From Treponema sp. (lineage in GTDB: Bacteria > Spirochaetota > Spirochaetia > Treponematales > Breznakiellaceae), in the NCBI GenBank assembly GCA_031254175.1, contig JAIRUY010000002.1, forward strand, positions 1 through 6,987: a DNA stretch of 6,987 nt, in the 5' to 3' direction. Positions 1 to 5,967 of the stretch are shown here, in pieces; the stretch's first letter is position 1; each line of letters begins with the position of its first letter. A program made the position numbers and the translations under genes. A model generated the notes under the pieces. It was not told where the DNA came from. It did not search any database and saw only the letters and a program-made list of their open reading frames with translations.

Positions 1-854
1 GGGAAAAACCTTTTGGCGCTGCCGAGAAGGATGAGGTTGCCAGTGAAAAAGTTTCGGCTATAAAGGAAACATATTACAAACTTGGACTTGATTGTCTTGT
101 TGTGCTGGGAGGAAACGGCACAAACACAACCGGTTATAAACTAACCAGCGAAGGGCTGAACGTAATCGGTCTGCCGAAAACCATTGATAACGATATTGTC
201 GGCACTGACAGAACATTTGGTTTTCATTCCGCCCTGTCTATTGGCACAGAGGCAATTGACAGGCTTCATTCAACTGCGCAAAGCCACAGCCGCGTTATTG
301 TTATTGAACTGATGGGTCACAAGGCCGGCTGGCTTGCCCTTTATGCCGGAGTTGCCGGCGGCGGCGATGTTATTCTCCTTCCGGAGATTCCTTACGATAT
401 GCATGTAATTTCCCGTCATCTTGAAAAACGCGCCAGATCGGGAAAAACATTTTCGATTGTAGTTGTTGCGGAAGGCGCAATGTCTGTCGAAGAATCCGAA
501 ATGGATAAAAAAGAACGAAAAAAATACCGTCTTGAAAACGGACCTTCCGCAGCTTACCGTGTTGCCAATGAAATTCAGAAAGAGACCGGCATGGAAACTC
601 GTGCAACAGTTTTGGGTTATATGCAGCGTGGCGGCATTCCAAGCGCTTCTGATCGTGTTCTTGCAACCAGCCTCGGCACTGCCGCCGCAGATCTTCTTGC
701 AAGGGGTGAGTACGGCCGTATGGTGGCTCTTATCGGCGATAAGATTGGCTCTGTTGATCTAAGTGTTCCGGAGGGCAAGGTCAGAAATGTTCCTGTTGAT
801 CATTATATGATTGACACCGCCAAGGCTGTTGGTACATGCGTTGGCGAAAAATAA
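1..854 (+). CDS. pfk: 6-phosphofructokinase, 5'-truncated by window edge
   Basis: Phosphofructokinase phosphorylates fructose 6-phosphate to the 1,6-bisphosphate in cytosolic glycolysis. The open frame enters from the left edge (first full codon at base 3) and ends with TAA at 852-854, leaving 283 visible residues; the N-terminal part is missing. Family motifs in order: GGNGT at 108-122 (phosphoryl-donor loop), PKTIDND at 174-194 holding the catalytic Asp of TIDND, MGHKAGW at about 313-333, PEIPY near 382-396 and LGYMQRGG near 616-639, whose Arg normally contacts the sugar phosphate. The GTG at 102 lies inside the donor loop and is not a real start. The donor cannot be settled: Gly after GGN is ATP-type by E. 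coli numbering (104), whereas Lys in PKTIDND (124) is typical of pyrophosphate enzymes. It therefore resembles the mixed Gly104/Lys124 group, usually annotated ATP-dependent. Family assignment is very secure, donor uncertain. Confidence 0.95.
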   Translation, partial: EKPFGAAEKDEVASEKVSAIKETYYKLGLDCLVVLGGNGTNTTGYKLTSEGLNVIGLPKTIDNDIVGTDRTFGFHSALSIGTEAIDRLHSTAQSHSRVIVIELMGHKAGWLALYAGVAGGGDVILLPEIPYDMHVISRHLEKRARSGKTFSIVVVAEGAMSVEESEMDKKERKKYRLENGPSAAYRVANEIQKETGMETRATVLGYMQRGGIPSASDRVLATSLGTAAADLLARGEYGRMVALIGDKIGSVDLSVPEGKVRNVPVDHYMIDTAKAVGTCVGEK

Positions 855-881
855 AACTTAAAAAAATTGGGAGAAGGTTTA

Positions 882-942
882 GAGATGCAAGGGGCTGTCC
901 AAGAAGTCGGTTACTTTTCGGACACCGCCCTGCACTCATCTC
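882..942. repeat. Long imperfect palindrome downstream of pfk
   Basis: Arms 887-907 and 913-933 pair almost fully around the loop CGGTT (908-912). The pairing includes GAAGT against ACTTT, CTGTCC against GGACA and GGGG/GCCC, with two mismatches and two single-base bulges. GAGATG at 882-887 and CATCTC at 937-942 extend the symmetry outward. It starts 27 bases after the pfk stop, between convergent genes. No run of T follows it closely on either strand, so it is not a classical intrinsic terminator. It may still work as a transcript-end hairpin, or be a palindromic repeat or relic of insertion-sequence ends (GGGGCTGTCC-type termini). The pairing is directly visible; the role is inference. Confidence 0.6.
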
Positions 943-957
943 ATTAAATATTTAAGG

Positions 958-1006
958 AAGTTGTTCTTAAACAATGTATCTTCGATTTGCAGTTTTCGAA
1001 CAACTT
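958..1006 (-). terminator. Hairpin downstream of the V-ATPase K gene, possible terminator or dispersed repeat
   Basis: AAGTTGTTC (958-966) and GAACAACTT (998-1006) are a perfect 9-base inverted repeat around a 31-base loop. The first arm to be transcribed on the minus strand lies 17 bases past the atpK stop codon. The large loop and the lack of a downstream U tract make it a poor Rho-independent terminator. It could stabilise the 3' end of the motA-to-atpK transcript, or be one copy of an intergenic repeat family. Confidence 0.35.
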
Positions 1007-1023
1007 TAATGTAAAAACGTTAG

Positions 1024-1461
1024 TTACAAAGCTCCCATTGAGAAAACCAGTGTAAAAAGGGCGACTGTTTCAGCAATACCCATAACAATATAAAATTGAG
1101 CAAAACCTTTGCCGGTATCAACCAGAGTTTCAACAGCGCAAGCGGCAATTTTGCCCTGAGCGTATGCGGTTCCTGCCAAAGCAAGCGCGGATGCTGCGCA
1201 TAAACCAAGATATGCCAAACCATTTGCCGGATTGGCGATAGCAGCTGTCCTGACAGCGCCCATAAGGACATAAGCGTAAAGTACCTGAGTAAGCGGGTTG
1301 CCGGTAAAAGCCAGCAAAAGCATTGGCGCTGCTTTTTTCTGATTATAACACTTCTTCCATGCCCCAATCGTTGCAGCACCGGCAATCATTATACCAATGC
1401 CGGCGCCAAGAGCAGTGATTCCCAGCAGCAAGTTAGCTCCTAATACACCTAAATTATTCAT
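1024..1461 (-). CDS. atpK: V-type ATPase subunit K (c, membrane rotor proteolipid)
   Basis: This 145-residue protein forms the ion-carrying rotor ring of the membrane Vo sector. It is a duplicated double hairpin with four membrane helices at about 5-30, 46-72, 84-108 and 117-143. The ion-binding carboxylate is Glu131 in the fourth helix (GIAETVALF). The matching site in the first hairpin (NPLTQ, 55-59) has Leu57 instead, as is normal for V-type subunits, which keep one carboxylate per double hairpin. Thr58, Gln59, Tyr62 and Gln102 (AQGKIAA) align with the residues around bound sodium in Enterococcus hirae NtpK (Thr64, Gln65, Tyr68, Gln110; Glu139), so sodium coupling is plausible. AGGAGT lies just upstream of the ATG, nine bases after the subunit I stop. 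It is the last gene of the unit. Confidence 0.95.
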   Translation of the reverse strand: MNNLGVLGANLLLGITALGAGIGIMIAGAATIGAWKKCYNQKKAAPMLLLAFTGNPLTQVLYAYVLMGAVRTAAIANPANGLAYLGLCAASALALAGTAYAQGKIAACAVETLVDTGKGFAQFYIVMGIAETVALFTLVFSMGAL

Positions 1462-1470
1462 ATTCTACTC

Positions 1471-3357
1471 CTAAATATTTTTTACCGTTTCTACGAACGG
1501 TTTATATCTTATTCCTGCCCATGTCAAATTGGCACGGCCTGAAAATTCCAGAATGTTAAGACGTACACCATGAACCAGAACAGAAAGTACTGTTAAAATG
1601 ATATTCAATCCATGTCCAAATAACAGTAATATAATCCCCAGGAAAATCAAAAAACTTCCCAGCATGGGACCTGCCATTTCGGTTACCATTGTCGAAATAG
1701 CGGCGCCTGCCATACCAACCGCCCACAGGCGGATATACGACATTATATCGGAAAAAGCATCACTGACACCCAGAATTACCGAAAAGATGTTTTTTAGGCC
1801 TTCTTGTATAGATTTGCCAATATTTCCATCATAATACTTCAGGAAAAAATTAATGATGACACCTGCGGCTATAATGTGAATGGTAAACGGCCAAATGGTA
1901 AATGGTCTGAAATCACTGCTTGCGACAAGAAACAATACCACATTGTACATTCCCCATAACATTCCTATTGAGGCAATATCGGAGAATACCTTAAGGCTCT
2001 TTCTTTTAATGTCTTTTATCAAAACATGAAGCTGAGCGATGGTAATATGCACCGCTGCCAAAGTAAAACAAAGTAATTTAAGATTTTGATCGACTCCAGC
2101 CTGTCCGTATGCGTTTTTAGCGGGGTTAAAATACGACAGAGAAATATCCTGCAGGAAGGACGGCAAACGCTCAATAGGTATGCCAAACCATGCGCAGTTT
2201 ATAGCCCCCCACGCTATATTGGATATACTCAGAAGGCACAGGAGTTTTAATATGGCGGGAACGCCTTTTTTTGCTGTCTTGAAAATGCCGAACATTGTCG
2301 CGCCAAACAGCAATAAACCGTAGCCGGCATCTCCGAAAATCATCCCGAAGAAAATAGTGAAAAACAACAGGAACCATAATGATATGTCTACTTCGCGGTA
2401 ACCGGGCGTTAAATCAAGAAAATCGAGAAGAGGATCCAGTAATTTTATGGCACGGGGATTTTTGAGTTTGGTAGGAACTGCATCATCCTCCGCAGGGTCG
2501 TCTATTGCAAGCGCCCAATTGTTTTCAACGGCTGCCGTCTTTACTTTAGCTACATCCTCTGTGGGGATATAACCCTTAAGATAAGAAATATTGTATTCAG
2601 GCAGTTTTCCTTCAACATTTGTATAATTTGCCAGGGCTTCTTCCAGATTAATTCTGTTATTAACCAATAACATTTCTCTTTTTAGAATGGGCCAGCGGGA
2701 AGCGAAACTTTTTATTTTTTCCTGATGTTTTTCCAATTTATCGGTTACTTCATCCAAGTCTTTTTTAAACTCAGAAAGCCGTTTTTCCGGAAGGCGGAAA
2801 TGATGAGTGCCGGGAATTTTTTCTCCTACAGTTGCAAAGCGGACAGTAGCTTTATCCTCGTCAAATTTTATATATCGTATATTTTCAGGGATTTTTTCAA
2901 AGTCTTCCGGGAAAAATGAATAGAGGTAAAGCTCAGCGCCATGGGAACGCAAATCTCTTATTTCGTTTGGATCAAATTCGCCCCAGGGCAGAACACGGTC
3001 GTATGCCCTTGCGTATTCCAAACGGCGCGCTTTTAATTCCTTATGCTCATTATCCAGGCTAATCATTAATTTTAATAAATCCGGTCTCTCCGGCACAGGA
3101 GCGGCGGGATCCAGATGGCGGCGTTCCTTTGCAGGCTTCTTATGCTCGGATTTCTTTTTTTTGGGCGGTTTAAAATAACGAATAATACCCATCGCGTCTT
3201 CCGCTCTTGCTTTATGTTCAATTGCTCTGGTAAGTCCTTCCGAAGGAATACTTGTGATTTCCAGATGCATTACTCCGGTTTTTCGAAGTTTTTTTAACGC
3301 GTCTTTTTGATCCTTTTCCTGAACCGCAAAGAAAACTTTTTTCATAGGTACTATCAT
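1471..3357 (-). CDS. atpI: V-type ATPase subunit I (a, membrane stator subunit)
   Basis: This 628-residue protein is the static partner of the K ring and holds the ion half-channels. Residues 1-320 are cytosolic and begin MIVPMKKV. They include a Lys-rich stretch (65-79) and charged segments at about 100-122 and 190-245, likely the coiled-coil arm. Membrane helices start near 325, with the family motif FFGMIFGDAGYG at 336-347 and further hydrophobic segments to about 595. The essential arginine is Arg543 in SYIRLWAVGMAGA, and the C-terminal HGVRLNILEF (596-605) is also typical. Length is normal for bacterial and archaeal subunit I. The ATG at 3357 overlaps the upstream TGA (ATGA), with AGGAG seven bases before it, implying translational coupling. 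Membership is certain; the coupling ion cannot be read from this subunit alone. Confidence 0.96.
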   Translation of the reverse strand: MIVPMKKVFFAVQEKDQKDALKKLRKTGVMHLEITSIPSEGLTRAIEHKARAEDAMGIIRYFKPPKKKKSEHKKPAKERRHLDPAAPVPERPDLLKLMISLDNEHKELKARRLEYARAYDRVLPWGEFDPNEIRDLRSHGAELYLYSFFPEDFEKIPENIRYIKFDEDKATVRFATVGEKIPGTHHFRLPEKRLSEFKKDLDEVTDKLEKHQEKIKSFASRWPILKREMLLVNNRINLEEALANYTNVEGKLPEYNISYLKGYIPTEDVAKVKTAAVENNWALAIDDPAEDDAVPTKLKNPRAIKLLDPLLDFLDLTPGYREVDISLWFLLFFTIFFGMIFGDAGYGLLLFGATMFGIFKTAKKGVPAILKLLCLLSISNIAWGAINCAWFGIPIERLPSFLQDISLSYFNPAKNAYGQAGVDQNLKLLCFTLAAVHITIAQLHVLIKDIKRKSLKVFSDIASIGMLWGMYNVVLFLVASSDFRPFTIWPFTIHIIAAGVIINFFLKYYDGNIGKSIQEGLKNIFSVILGVSDAFSDIMSYIRLWAVGMAGAAISTMVTEMAGPMLGSFLIFLGIILLLFGHGLNIILTVLSVLVHGVRLNILEFSGRANLTWAGIRYKPFVETVKNI

Positions 3358-3917
3358 GCCGGGTCTCCTGTCTTTGTGAGAATTGAAGCATATATGTTTT
3401 TATATTCCGCAAATCCTTCATCTGCGTCAAAAGTCAACTTGCGTTCCATCAACTGCAGTTTGAGTAAAAAAGCGTAAACCACATTTGCAGAAAAATATTC
3501 AGCGCCCAAAAAATCTTCTATGGCATTCCACCGGGCTTTATCAAGAATAAACTCACCTTCCAGCGGGGAATCCGCATTAAAAGCGTTTTTGGCAGCGGCA
3601 ACAGCATCATGGGGGGCTTCCGGAACATTTTCAAAAACTACATCGTATCTATTTAGTTTCATGCTCCGGTTTTTTGCCAAATTAAGCCTAAGCACTTCTT
3701 CCCAGTTATGCCATGCTTTTATCAGATTTGAAGAGACTTTGGCTTCAGTTAACTTTTCTTGAGGAATTGGCTCAAGTGTGCAAAATTCAAGGTCTCTGGC
3801 ATCACTTCTGTCCATTTCCCTCATGGCCATTTCGCGAAAATCCCAGGAAGAAACAGGAACAGGCTGACCATAAATAATATATGGTAATTGTGCTCCCAGA
3901 TAATAATAATTACTCAT
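3354..3917 (-). CDS. DUF2764 family V-ATPase-associated protein
   Basis: A soluble 187-residue protein with no signal peptide or membrane helix. Its start, MSNYYYLGAQLPYI, matches the N-terminal pattern I know from DUF2764, a family encoded inside V-ATPase operons of spirochaetes and Bacteroidetes, usually next to subunits E and A. Its exact function is not established; a role in V1 assembly or in the stalk is a common guess from gene position. The second half is helical and rich in Asp, Glu and Lys. AAGGAG lies seven bases before the ATG. The stop overlaps the subunit I start by four bases, and motB ends 27 bases upstream. It is odd that subunits A, B and D do not follow it here. The family call rests on motif memory, not a search. 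Confidence 0.75.
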   Translation of the reverse strand: MSNYYYLGAQLPYIIYGQPVPVSSWDFREMAMREMDRSDARDLEFCTLEPIPQEKLTEAKVSSNLIKAWHNWEEVLRLNLAKNRSMKLNRYDVVFENVPEAPHDAVAAAKNAFNADSPLEGEFILDKARWNAIEDFLGAEYFSANVVYAFLLKLQLMERKLTFDADEGFAEYKNIYASILTKTGDPA

Positions 3918-3944
3918 TATTTCACTCCTTGTTATAAAATACGT

Positions 3945-4676
3945 TTATAAATGACCATCACTTAATATTATAATATCAACTCGTCTGTTGTATGCTCTGC
4001 CTTCGGGCGTATCGTTGGAGCTTACAGGCATTGTATCACCGAATCCGGTAACGTACATGCGTTTTTCCGGAATACCCAGGGAGCTCAGGAAGTATAGAAC
4101 ACTTAAGGCGCGTTCTGTGGAAAGCTGCCAGTTTGATACCCAGGGACCGTCAGGATCAATTGATGCGGAATCGGAATGTCCTTCGATGCGGAATTTGCGT
4201 CCTTCCACCTCTTCGGAAGTAAGCAGTGTCGCCAGATTTAACAGTACGGAACGGGAAGTCTCCAGATTCAGAGTAGCGCTTGCAGGGTTAAAAAAAACAT
4301 CCGAGGCCAGGGTTATCACCAGCCCCCGCTCGTCTTGGGTAACTTTCACCTGATTGGAACGTATTTGCGGAGTAAAAAGGCTTGTCGCCATTCTGAGGGC
4401 ATCTCCGAGCGCTCTTCCCCTGCTTTGAGCAGGAAGAGACATTATTGTGTTGCCTGATGATGCAAGCCGTCCCGGCGATAATGAATATCCCATACCTGCT
4501 CTGGAAAAATAATCACTGATTGCCTGCAGGATGTCTTCTTTTTTTTCTTCAGCGATGGGGTTAAAGAGAATAGCAAAAAAGCACAGCAGCAGGGTAATCA
4601 TGTCGGCATAAGTGGCAAGCCAGCCGTCGCCTCCGCCGCCTTCATCATCTCGTTTTTTCTTTCTTGTCAATGCCAT
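3945..4676 (-). CDS. motB: Flagellar stator protein MotB
   Basis: MotB anchors the stator to peptidoglycan and, with MotA, forms the ion channel that drives flagellar rotation, in spirochaetes the periplasmic flagella. The 243 residues are a basic cytosolic N-terminus, one membrane helix at about 18-39 (GWLATYADMITLLLCFFAIL) with the ion-carrying Asp25, a short charged plug/linker region and an OmpA-like domain in the last ~120 residues. Peptidoglycan-binding motifs are GHSDS (166-170), NWQLSTERA (182-190) and YNRRVDI (229-235). Cys32, seven residues after Asp25, matches the sodium-type PomB pattern (DLMSLLMCFF) better than E. coli MotB, which has Ala there. AAGGA (4682-4686) precedes the ATG by five bases and lies in the end of motA, from which motB is separated by a single base. 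Confidence 0.95.
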   Translation of the reverse strand: MALTRKKKRDDEGGGGDGWLATYADMITLLLCFFAILFNPIAEEKKEDILQAISDYFSRAGMGYSLSPGRLASSGNTIMSLPAQSRGRALGDALRMATSLFTPQIRSNQVKVTQDERGLVITLASDVFFNPASATLNLETSRSVLLNLATLLTSEEVEGRKFRIEGHSDSASIDPDGPWVSNWQLSTERALSVLYFLSSLGIPEKRMYVTGFGDTMPVSSNDTPEGRAYNRRVDIIILSDGHL

Positions 4677-4677
4677 A

Positions 4678-5463
4678 TCAATCCTTTAAAAACTCGGCTC
4701 TGAGAGCATTGCTGTCTTCTTTTGACATGTAAGCAAGAAATTTTTGGCACAGGATGCGGGTATTATCTCCGGCCTGTATTGAAAGGACGCCTTCGATTAT
4801 CATTTCTATTACATTTGCCTCTTCCGCATCAAGCACACGCAGCCTTCTGGCAGTCGGAATCGCAAGAGCATTTGCGACAACGGAACCATAAAGAGTTGTT
4901 ATAAGGGCCAGCGCCATGTTTGGGCCGACAGATGACGGATCGTCCAAGTTTTTCATCATACCTACAAGACCGACAACCGTTCCCCACATACCGGATGCAG
5001 GCGCAACTGCCGCCCACAGGTCAAATGACTTTTGTCCTCTTGCATGGCGTTCCTGTATCTTGTTTATTTCAATTTCCAAAAGGTTTCGGATAATTGCTCC
5101 GTCAGTGCCGTCAACAGTAAGGCGAAGACCGGTTTTAAGAAGTTCGTTGTCTATATCGGTTATATCGTCTTCCAGAGCAAGAAGGCCTTCTCTTCTGGCT
5201 TTTTCCGAAAAACCCATCAGCATTTTTGCAATTTCCAGTTCGCCGAAATTGTGTTTTTTTATAGATAGAGAAAATAGTTTTATCATTCCCAGACTGTCGC
5301 TGGGTTTTATGCCGGCGAAAATTACCATACAAACAGAAGCAACAACAACAACAAAAAATGAGGGTATATCAAGGTAGGCGGTAATAGGGTTGCCGCCCCA
5401 CAGGATACTTATGATTATGGCTGCGAAGATTCCAAAAAAACCCGCTAAACTAAGAATATTCAA
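4678..5463 (-). CDS. motA: Flagellar stator protein MotA (TTG start)
   Basis: MotA is the torque-generating membrane subunit of the flagellar stator. With a TTG start at 5463-5461 the protein has 261 residues, normal for the family. Helices lie at about 2-22, 33-52, 150-172 and 183-206, with a large cytosolic loop between the second and third. ARREGLLALE places Arg90 and Glu98 at the same numbers as the E. coli residues that contact FliG. Pro155 and Pro203 match E. coli Pro173 and Pro222. GMWGTVVGL (Thr162) and ALITTLYG (Thr189, Thr190) match the sodium-type PomA/MotP pattern. I chose TTG because AAGGAG sits at 5475-5470 with a six-base gap; the upstream in-frame ATG at 5511 lacks a Shine-Dalgarno and would add a non-conserved 16-residue extension. 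First gene of the five-gene unit. Confidence 0.95.
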   Translation of the reverse strand: MNILSLAGFFGIFAAIIISILWGGNPITAYLDIPSFFVVVVASVCMVIFAGIKPSDSLGMIKLFSLSIKKHNFGELEIAKMLMGFSEKARREGLLALEDDITDIDNELLKTGLRLTVDGTDGAIIRNLLEIEINKIQERHARGQKSFDLWAAVAPASGMWGTVVGLVGMMKNLDDPSSVGPNMALALITTLYGSVVANALAIPTARRLRVLDAEEANVIEMIIEGVLSIQAGDNTRILCQKFLAYMSKEDSNALRAEFLKD

Positions 5464-5469
5464 ACTAAA

Positions 5470-5475
5470 CTCCTT
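5470..5475 (-). promoter_or_regulatory. Ribosome binding site that fixes the motA TTG start
   Basis: AAGGAG on the minus strand, six bases before TTG at 5463. It is the only Shine-Dalgarno match near the N-terminus of motA and argues against the in-frame ATG at 5511. Confidence 0.8.
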
Positions 5476-5620
5476 AATAGGTAGTATACCATATAAACCA
5501 GCGCCGCACATGAAAAAAGCGTTGGAATAAGATGTTTTCGATTTATAATTTACCCGGCAACCTTAAATATTAAGAGCAAAGCCTCCTATTTACTGCTTGG
5601 AGAAAATAAATTATGTATAT

Positions 5621-5649
5621 ATTATAGAACAAATGATGAAATTTGTCTA
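5621..5649 (-). promoter_or_regulatory. Sigma70-type promoter for the motA-to-atpK unit
   Basis: On the minus strand, TAGACA (5649-5644, one mismatch to TTGACA) is followed by exactly 17 bases and a perfect TATAAT (5626-5621). The expected transcription start is near 5614, giving a leader of about 150 bases before the motA TTG. It lies between the likely terminator of the neighbouring gene and motA, where a promoter for the unit is expected. It does not resemble a flagellar sigma28 promoter. Confidence 0.65.
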
Positions 5650-5686
5650 GAGAAATGAAAAATGGAGTAAATTTCGGTAAAATATC

Positions 5687-5714
5687 AAAAATTCAGCCGA
5701 TTCCGGGGCTCGAA
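5687..5714 (-). terminator. Intrinsic terminator of the 72-codon ORF
   Basis: On the minus strand, TTCGAGCC (5714-5707) pairs with GGCTGAA (5698-5692) as seven base pairs with one bulged G and an eight-base loop. Five T follow at once (5691-5687), then an AT-rich stretch. It lies 33 bases after the stop codon of the gene at 5747-5965 and before the motA promoter. Confidence 0.55.
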
Positions 5715-5746
5715 CTAATACCTTGTAATGATAAGCGGCACAGCAA

Positions 5747-5965
5747 TTACATTTTGTCCTTTAGCCCTTCTTTTAGCCTGAACGAAGGACAATTTTCTCC
5801 GGTTGCGCGGAACACCTCCTGAGAAGGCAGATTGCCGCACTTTATTGAAAAGATTTCACATGAGCGCGGAAACATGGTGTCCCATGTAACTTTGAAATGG
5901 GCGCATTTCAGGCAATTCGGCGGCTTTGCCGGAGGTTTTCTGTCCATATAAATCCCGTCACTCAT
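5747..5965 (-). CDS. Small cysteine-rich protein of unknown function
   Basis: A 72-residue soluble protein with Cys18, Cys21, Cys36, Cys43 and Cys59. The pattern NCLKCAHFKVTW...PRSCEIFSIK...PSQEV...TGENCPSF suggests four conserved cysteines (18, 21, 36, 59) binding a metal such as zinc. I recall similar short proteins in spirochaetes and some proteobacteria, sometimes misleadingly annotated as uracil-DNA glycosylase although they are far too short for that enzyme; no function is established. There are two candidate starts: ATG at 5965, with no Shine-Dalgarno and only a few bases after a possible -10 box, and ATG at 5947 (66 residues), with a weak GGGA upstream. A likely terminator follows at 5687-5714. 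The gene is divergent from the ftsK-type gene. Confidence 0.7.
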   Translation of the reverse strand: MSDGIYMDRKPPAKPPNCLKCAHFKVTWDTMFPRSCEIFSIKCGNLPSQEVFRATGENCPSFRLKEGLKDKM

Positions 5966-5967
5966 CA

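Larger units (their letters stand above)
5464..5746. other. AT-rich intergenic region between motA and the cysteine-rich ORF
   Basis: This stretch of 283 bases has no convincing gene. It holds the motA promoter (5621-5649), the terminator of the 72-codon ORF (5687-5714) and a roughly 150-base untranslated leader. The leader has a small possible hairpin (CTCC against GGAG, separated by 12 bases, around 5583-5602 on the minus strand). I recognise no riboswitch. Confidence 0.6.

Noticed and set aside
1020..1385. Minus-strand frame overlapping the K subunit gene, rich in Leu and Trp.
   Set aside because: It is an out-of-frame shadow of a well-identified gene and lacks its own ribosome binding site.
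1024..1461. Missing carboxylate in the first hairpin of the K subunit (Leu57) as a possible defect.
   Set aside because: V-type double-hairpin subunits normally retain the carboxylate only in the second hairpin, here Glu131.
5464..5511. Longer MotA starting at ATG 5511 (277 residues), and a TATACT box at 5483-5488 (-).
   Set aside because: The ATG has no Shine-Dalgarno and the extension looks non-conserved, whereas AAGGAG plus TTG fits the family length. TATACT lacks a -35 partner and would start transcription at the Shine-Dalgarno.
5522..5549. Plus-strand TTGGAA-N16-TATAAT promoter-like sequence.
   Set aside because: No plus-strand gene follows for over 500 bases and the region is AT-rich, so a chance match is likely; an antisense or small RNA cannot be excluded but has no other support.
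5678..5703. TAAA-N14-GCCGATTC on the plus strand, like a sigma28 promoter.
   Set aside because: Spacing is off by one, the -10 is imperfect, it lies in the terminator stem and no gene follows on that strand.
5691..5770. Sequence resembling the 3' end of a tRNA on the minus strand (TTCGAGC loop followed by CCCGGAATCGGC).
   Set aside because: The T-stem does not pair (ATTAG against CCCGG), no matching 5' acceptor lies about 70 bases upstream, and no anticodon arm forms. The same bases form a better hairpin followed by five T, so a terminator explains them.
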